Shown here: one piece after another, positions 1-5,208 of the stretch
Numbering within the stretch: the first letter of the stretch is position 1
Layout of the letters: each line of letters opens with the position of its first letter
Assembly (NCBI GenBank): GCA_003387805.1
Contig: QGSR01000107.1
Coordinates: forward strand, 1-6,687
Direction: 5' to 3'
From: Bacillota bacterium
Lineage (GTDB): Bacteria > Bacillota > Limnochordia > Limnochordales > ZCTH02-B6
Length of the DNA: 6,687 nucleotides
Made by a program: the position numbers and the translations under genes
The notes under the pieces: generated by a model
The model's database searches: none
What the model saw: only the letters and a program-made list of their open reading frames with translations
What the model was told of the DNA's origin: nothing

Positions 1-1371
1 CACCCTGGGCGTGCGCATGGGCGGCCCGTCCGTGGCGCCCATCGCGGGGCCGCCGGTGCCGCTGAAGGTGGACGGCCGGCCCAACGAAGCCCACGTCTGC
101 GCTTGGGCCGCGGTGCACGGGCGCACCGCCAACATTCCCGACGTGTACGAAGCGGAAGGCTACGATTTCCGCGGCACCCGGGCCTTCGACGCGGCCAGCG
201 GCTACCGCTCCCGCTCCATGCTGGTGGTGCCCATGCGGGACCACGAGGGCGTGGTCATCGGCGTGCTGCAGCTGCTGAACGCCATGGATCCCGCCAGCGG
301 CCGGGTGATCCCCTTTCCCGAAGACTGCGGCCTTTGGTGGAGTCGCTGGCGTCCCAGGCCGCGGTGGCCATCGACAACGCCCGCCTCATCCGCAGCCTGG
401 AGGACATGTTTGAAGCGTTCGTGCGGGTCATGGCGTCGGCCATTGACGAGCGCTCGCCGGCCACCCGGGGCCACATCGAGCGGGTGACGGCGCTGACCAT
501 GGCGCTGGCCGAGGCCGTCAACGCCTGCGACGAACCGCCCTTCGCCCACGTCCGCTTCAGCGACGACGAGCTCAACGAGCTGCGCATCGCCGCGCTGGTG
601 CACGATGTGGGCAAAGTGACCACTCCCCTGCACATCATCGAAAAGCGCACCAAGCTGGAAGGCGTCCGCGACGGCATCGACGTCATCCGCGAGCGCTTTG
701 CGACGATAAAGGAAGCGAAACGCAACGAGTTTCTGCGGCGCCGGCTGGAGCTGCTGCAGCGGGGCGCGGCGCCCGGCGATGGGGCCGCCCTGGATGAGGA
801 AGAGGCGGCCGCGCTGGCGGAGCTGGGCCAGCAGCGGTATTTCGTCGTCGCGTGCAACCAGCCCGCCGAGTTCATGCCCGACGACCACGTGCAGCGCCTG
901 AAGGAGATCGCGTCCCGCACGTACGTGGCGGACGGCGTGGAGAAGCCGTACCTCACCGAGGACGAGCTGGCCCTGCTGTGCATCCAGCGGGGCAACATCA
1001 GCGGCGAAGAGCTGCGGATCATGCGGGACCACGTGTCGGTCACCATGCGCCTGCTGGATCAGATTCCGTTCCCGAACAAACTGAAAGGCGTGCCCCGCTA
1101 CGCCGGCGGCCACCACGAGAAGCTGAACGGCAAAGGCTACCCCCTGGGCCTGACGGCCGACGATTTGCCCCTGCAGACGCGGATGCTGGCCATTGCCGAC
1201 GTGTACGAAGCGCTCACCGCCGACGACCGCTCGTACAAAAGGCCCCGCACCCACGACGAGGCGGTGCGCATTCTCCGCTTTATGGTGCAGGACGGCGAGC
1301 TGGACGGCGACCTGGTGGAGCTGTTCGTCCGGTCCGGCGCCTGGAAGGCCGGAAATAACCCTCAGCTTTGA
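1..1371 (+). CDS. GAF and HD-GYP domain phosphohydrolase, probable c-di-GMP phosphodiesterase; 5'-partial and frame-disrupted
   Basis: The gene begins before the window. From base 2 to about 325 one frame encodes a GAF sensor domain: HVCAWAAVHGRT, DVYEAEGYDFRGTRAFD and SMLVVPMRD followed by VIGVLQLLNAMD are typical. From about 325 to the TGA at 1369-1371 the frame one base earlier encodes the end of the GAF domain (ESLASQAAVAIDNARLI) and an HD-GYP domain. The HD metal ligands are at 601-606 (HDVGK), the second motif HHEKLNGKGYP spans 1111-1143, and IADVYEALTADDRSY follows. HD-GYP proteins normally hydrolyse cyclic di-GMP in the cytoplasm, and GAF domains sense small ligands. About 110 extra residues separate the HD motif from the RDH helix at 1024-1032, compared with the compact family form; I recall similar insertions in other GAF/HD-GYP proteins. 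The domain call is firm. The enzymatic activity is inferred, and whether the gene is intact depends on the frame disruption. Confidence 0.88.
   Translation, partial: HPGRAHGRPVRGAHRGAAGAAEGGRPAQRSPRLRLGRGARAHRQHSRRVRSGRLRFPRHPGLRRGQRLPLPLHAGGAHAGPRGRGHRRAAAAERHGSRQRPGDPLSRRLRPLVESLASQAAVAIDNARLIRSLEDMFEAFVRVMASAIDERSPATRGHIERVTALTMALAEAVNACDEPPFAHVRFSDDELNELRIAALVHDVGKVTTPLHIIEKRTKLEGVRDGIDVIRERFATIKEAKRNEFLRRRLELLQRGAAPGDGAALDEEEAAALAELGQQRYFVVACNQPAEFMPDDHVQRLKEIASRTYVADGVEKPYLTEDELALLCIQRGNISGEELRIMRDHVSVTMRLLDQIPFPNKLKGVPRYAGGHHEKLNGKGYPLGLTADDLPLQTRMLAIADVYEALTADDRSYKRPRTHDEAVRILRFMVQDGELDGDLVELFVRSGAWKAGNNPQL
317..328 (+). other. Frame disruption inside the GAF/HD-GYP gene
   Basis: The GAF frame reads IPFPED and then CGLWW, which is no longer family-like. 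The frame one base earlier reads LRPLVESLASQAAVAIDN, the expected end of a GAF domain. Adding one base after GAC (323-325) would restore a continuous protein. A sequencing or assembly deletion, or a real pseudogene mutation, explains this equally well. No classic X_XXY_YYZ slippery heptamer is present, so programmed frameshifting is unlikely. Confidence 0.8.
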
Positions 1372-1385
1372 CTGCCGCCCCCCAT

Positions 1386-1420
1386 CCCGCAGGCGCCACC
1401 CCTGCGCGGAAAATTATTTA
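1386..1420 (+). terminator. Possible weak terminator after the HD-GYP gene
   Basis: CGCAGG (1388-1393) can pair with CCTGCG (1401-1406) around a 7-base loop. CC at 1386-1387 can extend the stem onto GG at 1408-1409 if C1407 bulges. The hairpin lies 14 bases after the stop codon and runs into AT-rich sequence. The downstream tract is mostly A with few T, so it is not a textbook intrinsic terminator. Confidence 0.35.
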
Positions 1421-1470
1421 AAAACACCCGTGATTTAGACACATTTTAGACCGTTCTGAGATTCTTATCA
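1410..1470 (+). promoter_or_regulatory. AT-rich island, likely promoter region for the secreted-protein genes
   Basis: Only 18 of these 61 bases are G or C, against a very GC-rich background, and the island sits just before a gene with a strong ribosome binding site. I cannot assign a convincing -35/-10 pair. TCTTAT (1463-1468) matches four of six -10 positions but has no good -35 at 16-18 bp. The promoter may therefore need an activator or an alternative sigma factor. Confidence 0.45.
1434..1451 (+). repeat. TTTAGAC direct repeat with 11-bp period, possible operator
   Basis: TTTAGAC occurs at 1434-1440 and again at 1445-1451, separated by ACAT, so equivalent positions are 11 bp apart, about one helical turn. 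Two tandem half-sites with this spacing are the usual geometry for OmpR/PhoB-family response regulators. No regulator gene is visible in the window, so the role is inferred. Confidence 0.4.
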
Positions 1471-1473
1471 GCG

Positions 1474-1515
1474 CGCCTCCTTACGATGAGTGCGCCCAGC
1501 ATGGCAGAGGAGGCG
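1474..1515 (+). promoter_or_regulatory. Hairpin that would sequester the ribosome binding site
   Basis: CGCCTCCT (1474-1481) is the perfect reverse complement of AGGAGGCG (1508-1515), which contains the Shine-Dalgarno core of the next gene. A T-G wobble between 1482 and 1507 could add a ninth pair. The loop is about 25 bases. In the transcript this stem would cover the ribosome binding site, provided transcription starts at or before about 1474. Confidence 0.45.
1508..1513 (+). promoter_or_regulatory. Ribosome binding site AGGAGG fixing the start at 1522
   Basis: AGGAGG lies 8 bases before the ATG at 1522. The in-frame ATGs at 1486 and 1501 lack a purine-rich site; the bases before 1486 are instead pyrimidine-rich CCTCCTT. 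This favours 1522 as the true start. Confidence 0.75.
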
Positions 1516-1521
1516 GCACAC

Positions 1522-2394
1522 ATGGCGCGCGGCGCGCAGGCGGCAACGGCATGCGGTCTCGTGGGCTTGCTCATCGTGCAGCTTTTCGCGGCCGGCTATG
1601 CAGCGGCGTACGGCGAGACGACGCTGCTGGGATTCACGTTCCGCTTCGAGGGCGTGGAGTACGACCCGGCGGCCGACACGTCCGTCTGGACGTACACGGT
1701 CACCGGCCCCGGCGTGGACGGCCCGCAGTTCAAGGACCTGAGCCACTGGATCATGGCCTTGTGCCCGCAGCACACGGTCCTAAAGGCGTCGGGCCGATGG
1801 GAGCGCTCCGCGAGGCCCGACCCGCACCACGGCCTCGTAGGCATCAAGTGGGACGAGGAAGTGTCCAAGACGGGCTCCCGCACGTTCTACTTCGTCCTCC
1901 AAGGCCGGTGGGCCGTGGACGCGGCGGTGCAAATCGGGGTCAAAGCGGGGACGGCCACGGCGTCGGACGTGCTGCCGGGGCCCGCGTGCCGGGTGGACGT
2001 GTGCCGCGTGGACTACGCCGTCACCACCCGCAGCGACTGGCACTTCCTGAAGCCCGGCGTTTACGCCGCTCCCGCGCTGCACGTGCAGCTCACGGGCGAC
2101 GGCGCCGTGCTCCTTCGCTTCAGCGGCTTTGGCGACGCCTATTACGTGGCCGATCCCGGCCTGTCGCCGCCCGTCGTCTTCGAGTACAGCGTGGGCCCCA
2201 CCCTGGACGCCGCCGAGGCGCTGGGCTGGCACACGGCCGACCAGTTCAACGATTTGGAGGTGGTGGTGCCCAGAGACGCCGTCCGGGCGGGAGCCACGGT
2301 CACCGTGTGGCTGAAGGCCCTGGTCACCGAGGCCCACCGCTCGTCGGACTACGCCGGCGGCGGGCGCGTGGGCATCGAGCCCGTGTGTGACTGA
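1522..2394 (+). CDS. Secreted two-domain beta-rich protein of unknown function
   Basis: The product is 290 residues from the ATG at 1522; starting at 1486 would add 12 residues ahead of the signal peptide. Residues 1-29 form a signal peptide (ARG, then a hydrophobic GLVGLLIVQLFAAG core, with AXA-type cleavage near 27-29). Residues about 34-157 form a domain with SHWIMALC (75-81), GIKWD (107-111) and alternating hydrophobic strands, resembling secreted domains I have seen in Gram-positive surface proteins but cannot name. Residues about 158-290 form a second domain with DWHFLKPGVYA (from 172), SPP (215-217) and HRSSDYAGGGRV (from 272), shared with the next gene. Cysteines at 81, 156, 161 and 289 could form disulfides outside the cell. 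There is no sortase motif, lipobox or SLH domain. The protein is probably released or held non-covalently. Reading frame and export are well supported; function is unknown. Confidence 0.82.
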   Translation: MARGAQAATACGLVGLLIVQLFAAGYAAAYGETTLLGFTFRFEGVEYDPAADTSVWTYTVTGPGVDGPQFKDLSHWIMALCPQHTVLKASGRWERSARPDPHHGLVGIKWDEEVSKTGSRTFYFVLQGRWAVDAAVQIGVKAGTATASDVLPGPACRVDVCRVDYAVTTRSDWHFLKPGVYAAPALHVQLTGDGAVLLRFSGFGDAYYVADPGLSPPVVFEYSVGPTLDAAEALGWHTADQFNDLEVVVPRDAVRAGATVTVWLKALVTEAHRSSDYAGGGRVGIEPVCD

Positions 2395-2568
2395 CCGCCT
2401 CCCGCCGCAGGTTCGCAGCACGGCGACGGCCGGCCTCGGGTCCGGGAGGAGACCGGAAACCGCGTGGAGGGGCGCCGAACCCCCGTATCACGCTGCTCGC
2501 AGGTGAAGCGCAGACATCAGCACCGCCACCGGCCCCGCCGCCGGTGAGAAAAAGGAGGACGCGAGACG
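2395..2568 (+). other. 174-bp intergenic leader with small hairpins
   Basis: No gene is evident. Potential stems include GGTC (2439-2442) with GACC (2451-2454), GGGG (2469-2472) with CCCC (2480-2483), and CACCGG (2527-2532) with CCGGTG (2541-2546) just before the ribosome binding site. No T-rich terminator tract follows any of them and no -35/-10 pair stands out. I could not match it to a known riboswitch. Confidence 0.4.
2551..2558 (+). promoter_or_regulatory. Strong ribosome binding site AAAGGAGG
   Basis: AAAGGAGG lies 10 bases before the ATG at 2569 and decides that start. The match to the 16S rRNA tail is strong, consistent with high expression. Confidence 0.8.
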
Positions 2569-3306
2569 ATGAAACGGTTTTCTTTGGTGTTTGCCATGGC
2601 GTTGGTGCTGGCCGTGAGCGCCATGGCGCTGGCCGCCTCGCCCGGGGCGCCGCTGCCCGAAGGCGCGCGGGAAGCGGAGACGTTCGAACTGCAAGCCGAC
2701 GGTTCCTGGGCCCGGGCCATGAACGCTCGGTCTTTCAACAGCGGGTCGGCTGCCGGCCACTGCAACCGGGAGTGCTGGAATTTCGAGCTGGTGAACCACG
2801 TGTCCGTGGCGCAGTGGATCAACTTCAGCGTCGACGGCACCCGCAAGGACTGGCAGGTGCTGAAGCCCGGCACGTACGCCTCCGACTCGGTCAGCGCCCG
2901 CATCAGCAGCAACAACGACGTCCGCATCACCTTCTGGGCCGAGGATCCGCAGTATGAAGATTCCGAGGTCGAGTCGCCGCCCATTGCCAAGTGGTTCGGC
3001 TACGGCATCGGCGACGAGAGCGCGAATGGCCCCGGCATGGTTGAGCAATGGGTCCGCGCGTCGGACTACGGCCCGGACAACCCGCTGGTGTTCACGATTC
3101 GGTACGAGGACGGCCTGGCCGACGGCTTGCTCTACCGGATCTGGGAGAAGATCGAGGTCACCAGCCAGCACCGTTCGTCGGACTACCACGGCACCGGCGC
3201 CGTGGAGATCTGCGTGACCAATCTGAAGTGGTGGGTTGATCCCGAGAAAGGCGGGTTCGTCAGCCTCGACGAGGACGAGAACGGCAATGGCAACGGCAAC
3301 GGCTGA
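2569..3306 (+). CDS. Secreted single-domain protein, paralogue of the preceding gene, with Gly-Asn tail
   Basis: The product is 245 residues. Residues 1-23 are a classic signal peptide (MKR, a hydrophobic core, then ALAA before SPG). The mature part shares three landmarks in the same order as the C-terminal half of the upstream protein: DWQVLKPGTYA (from 94), SPP (136-138) and HRSSDYHGTGAV (from 201). Paired cysteines also precede the first landmark (C65 and C69 here, C156 and C161 upstream), and a further cysteine (C215) follows the last. The N-terminal domain of the upstream protein is absent. Residues 221-245 form a distinct tail, acidic then repetitive (DEDE, then alternating Asn and Gly), likely disordered. 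There is no anchor motif. The two genes probably arose by duplication and may make subunits of one surface or secreted structure. I do not recognise the family; export is well supported, function is not. Confidence 0.82.
   Translation: MKRFSLVFAMALVLAVSAMALAASPGAPLPEGAREAETFELQADGSWARAMNARSFNSGSAAGHCNRECWNFELVNHVSVAQWINFSVDGTRKDWQVLKPGTYASDSVSARISSNNDVRITFWAEDPQYEDSEVESPPIAKWFGYGIGDESANGPGMVEQWVRASDYGPDNPLVFTIRYEDGLADGLLYRIWEKIEVTSQHRSSDYHGTGAVEICVTNLKWWVDPEKGGFVSLDEDENGNGNGNG
3280..3303 (+). repeat. Four tandem AAYGGC hexamers at the gene's 3' end
   Basis: Four consecutive 6-bp units (AAC or AAT followed by GGC) encode four Asn-Gly pairs directly before the TGA stop. Gain or loss of a unit would change tail length without changing frame. 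Confidence 0.8.
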
Positions 3307-3321
3307 GCCCGACGGCTCGGC
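3302..3321 (+). terminator. Stop-codon-overlapping hairpin, weak terminator candidate
   Basis: GCTGAGCC (3302-3309) pairs with GGCTCGGC (3314-3321) around a CGAC loop, giving eight pairs including one T-G wobble. The stem includes the TGA stop at 3304-3306. No T tract follows, so it may stabilise the 3' end or cause pausing rather than terminate transcription. Confidence 0.3.
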
Positions 3322-3343
3322 GCGGTAGGGGAATTCGGCGCCC

Positions 3344-3425
3344 CCCCTCGCTGTTTCCGGGATTACGCAGGCGCGCCCCGCCCCGAGCCGGGGCGCGCGC
3401 CGACGGCCCCTTGGTGTCTCCGGGA
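3344..3425 (+). repeat. Imperfect direct repeats flanking a GC-rich hairpin
   Basis: Two copies of a 19-bp element (3344-3362 and 3407-3425) match at 16 of 19 positions, both ending TCCGGGA, with weaker similarity continuing downstream (ACGCAGG-CGCG against AAGCAAGACGCG). Between them a 10-bp perfect inverted repeat, GCGCGCCCCG (3371-3380) and CGGGGCGCGC (3389-3398), would form a very stable stem. No T tract follows. It may be a structured leader of the secretin operon or a genome-wide intergenic repeat. Confidence 0.5.
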
Positions 3426-3441
3426 AAGCAAGACGCGAACC

Positions 3442-3447
3442 GAGGAG
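3442..3447 (+). promoter_or_regulatory. Ribosome binding site GAGGAG
   Basis: GAGGAG lies 9 bases before the ATG at 3457 and supports that start for the 583-residue protein. Confidence 0.7.
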
Positions 3448-3456
3448 TGAAAATAG

Positions 3457-5208
3457 ATGGCTGCTGCAAGGAAGTCGGCTTCGTTTCCGGCCGCGAGAGC
3501 CGGCGGCGCCGCGGCGTTGGTGGCAATCTTCCTTTTCATCGGGTCTTTCTTGGCCGCCGCCCAGTCCCGCATCGAAATTTCCATCGCCCCCCTGGTGCTG
3601 GAGCTGACGGGGGAGCGGGGCCAGTCGGTGCCCTTTTCCATCACCATTTTGAACCGTTCGCAGTTCCAGACGGCCCGCTTTCGCGCCTCGGCCGCGGGGC
3701 TGCAGGAGGGCCGCTCCGGCGAGTATACGCCCGTGGTGCCCGATGAGGGCCCCTACGCGGCCTCGTCGTGGGTCCGGTTTGAAGAAACCGAGTTTGAGGT
3801 GGGCCCCGGCAGCGCCTTCGAGCTGCGGGGCGTGGTGGAGATTCCCCGCAACGCGCGTCCTTCCGGCTACGCGGCGGCGGTGATTGAGCTGCTGCCGGAG
3901 GAACGGGTCGGGCCGGCGGCGCTGTCGGTGGAGTACGTCCAGCGGTTCGTGGTGCCGCTGGAAATCGTGGTCGGGCGCCGGCACGTGCGCTCCGCCCACG
4001 TGGACAGCATGGCGGTGGTTCCGGCGGCCTCCTCGCCGGAGCTGGCCGCCGCGTACGGCCGCGGCGCGGTCCTGTTCCTGGCCGGCGTGGTCAACGACGG
4101 CGACGTCCACGTGGCGGCCCGGGGCACGCTCATCCTGCGGGACGAGCGGGGCCGGCGGGTGCGCGAGGTGCCGCTGGGCGGCGGCCGCGGCGTCATTTTG
4201 CCGGACACCACGGTGGACTTCGGCTCGGTCTTGGTAGGGCTGGCGCCGGGCAAGTACGAGATGCAGGCCGTGGTCCACTACGGCGGCCCCCGGCCTGCCG
4301 TGGGACGCATGGAGTTCGAGCTGAGCGACGAAGAGGCCGGCATTTCCCGCGTCGTCGCGGGCCGCGCGGTGCGCATCGACGCGGCCCCGGCCGCGCTGGT
4401 GTACGAGTTTCCCCGGGGCGCCTACCGGGTGCAGACCATCACCGTCGTCAACCGGGACTCCGAGGACGTGGACGTGACCGTGTCGTTGCAGGAGCTGGTG
4501 AATGACGCCGACGGACAGCCGGTGACCCCCGAGCCCGGCGTCGTCATGCCTTATTCCGCGGTGCCCTGGGGCGACGTGCGGCCGGCGGAGTTCACCCTCC
4601 GGCCGGGACAGCGGCGCAACGTCGTCGTCGGTTTCCGCGTGCCGGAAGGGGAAAGCGGCGGACGATACGCGCGCGTCCGCATCGAGGGGCGTCTGCCCGC
4701 CCCCGGGCCGGGCATGGAAACCGCGGTCAGCGAGCTGACGGTGGACGCGCTTTTAACCGTTGGTGCGGACCTCAGGCCGGTCATGGAGGCCGCGGAGGTG
4801 GAGTGGAGGACGGTAGGGGCCACGGGGCTGGTGACGGTGGGCGTCACGGTGGCCAACGAAGGAAACATTCACGGCGAGGCCGGGCTGCGCCTGACGCTGC
4901 AAGAGTACGTGCCGGCGCAGGAGGAAGACATGGGGGACTTCATCTTCGTCCGGGACGCCCACTGGCTGGTGGTGGACGCGGTGGAGACCGGCTCGGGCGA
5001 GAGCGTGCTGCTGCCGGGCGAACACCGCTTCCTGTTCGGGGTGTTCTCCCACGAGCTGGAGCGGGACAAGCAGTACCGCGCCTTGATCGAGGTGCTGGGG
5101 GCGGGCGGGCGCCGCGACGACCTGGCCACGCTGTTTTTGTGGGTCGATGCCGAGGGGAACGTCCACGAAGGGACGGCGGAACACTTGATGGGAGCTGATG
5201 AAGCGTGA
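3457..5208 (+). CDS. Exported tandem Ig-like surface protein, WxL-interacting (DUF916/DUF3324)-like
   Basis: The product is 583 residues. A basic N-terminus (RK, R) and a hydrophobic stretch at about 17-35 ending AAAQS form a signal peptide. The mature protein is a twofold repeat. Module 1 has a DUF916-like half (about 38-175; SSWVRFEETEFEVGPGSAF and SGYAAAVIELL) and a DUF3324-like half (about 200-290; VVNDGDVHVAARGTLILRD, then LAPGKYEMQAVVHYGG). Module 2 repeats this order (about 306-440; WGDVRPAEFTLRPGQRRNVV and GGRYARVRIEG; then about 455-565; VTVANEGNIHGEAGLRLTL). WxL-interacting proteins of Bacillota combine these two domains and bind cell-surface proteins, but they usually have one module and a C-terminal membrane segment, which is missing here. 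The stop overlaps the secretin start by 4 bp, so the two products are probably made in linked amounts. A periplasmic or surface adaptor for the secretin is likely but inferred; a chaperone-like role is an alternative. Confidence 0.85.
   Translation: MAAARKSASFPAARAGGAAALVAIFLFIGSFLAAAQSRIEISIAPLVLELTGERGQSVPFSITILNRSQFQTARFRASAAGLQEGRSGEYTPVVPDEGPYAASSWVRFEETEFEVGPGSAFELRGVVEIPRNARPSGYAAAVIELLPEERVGPAALSVEYVQRFVVPLEIVVGRRHVRSAHVDSMAVVPAASSPELAAAYGRGAVLFLAGVVNDGDVHVAARGTLILRDERGRRVREVPLGGGRGVILPDTTVDFGSVLVGLAPGKYEMQAVVHYGGPRPAVGRMEFELSDEEAGISRVVAGRAVRIDAAPAALVYEFPRGAYRVQTITVVNRDSEDVDVTVSLQELVNDADGQPVTPEPGVVMPYSAVPWGDVRPAEFTLRPGQRRNVVVGFRVPEGESGGRYARVRIEGRLPAPGPGMETAVSELTVDALLTVGADLRPVMEAAEVEWRTVGATGLVTVGVTVANEGNIHGEAGLRLTLQEYVPAQEEDMGDFIFVRDAHWLVVDAVETGSGESVLLPGEHRFLFGVFSHELERDKQYRALIEVLGAGGRRDDLATLFLWVDAEGNVHEGTAEHLMGADEA

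Noticed and set aside
310..322. Programmed -1 frameshift at CCCCTTTCCC
   Set aside because: It does not fit the X_XXY_YYZ pattern, no stimulatory structure is evident, and GAF/HD-GYP proteins are not known to need frameshifting.
202..1254. Minus-strand reading frame opposite the HD-GYP gene
   Set aside because: Shadow of conserved HD-GYP coding on the + strand; biased composition and no domain.
1486..1521. Upstream ATGs at 1486 and 1501 as the real start of the first secreted gene
   Set aside because: Neither has a purine-rich ribosome binding site, and they would place acidic residues ahead of the signal peptide; ATG 1522 has AGGAGG at ideal spacing.
2411..2546. c-di-AMP (ydaO-type) or c-di-GMP riboswitch in the 174-bp leader
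   Set aside because: Some short GGAAACC and GGGG pieces look similar, but the conserved GACAGCTAACC-type segment and the GEMM core motifs are not found.
2488..4278. Long minus-strand reading frame of 596 codons
   Set aside because: It is antisense to the well-supported secreted and adaptor genes and crosses their intergenic leader; its His/Arg/Gly-rich composition is typical of a GC-rich shadow frame.
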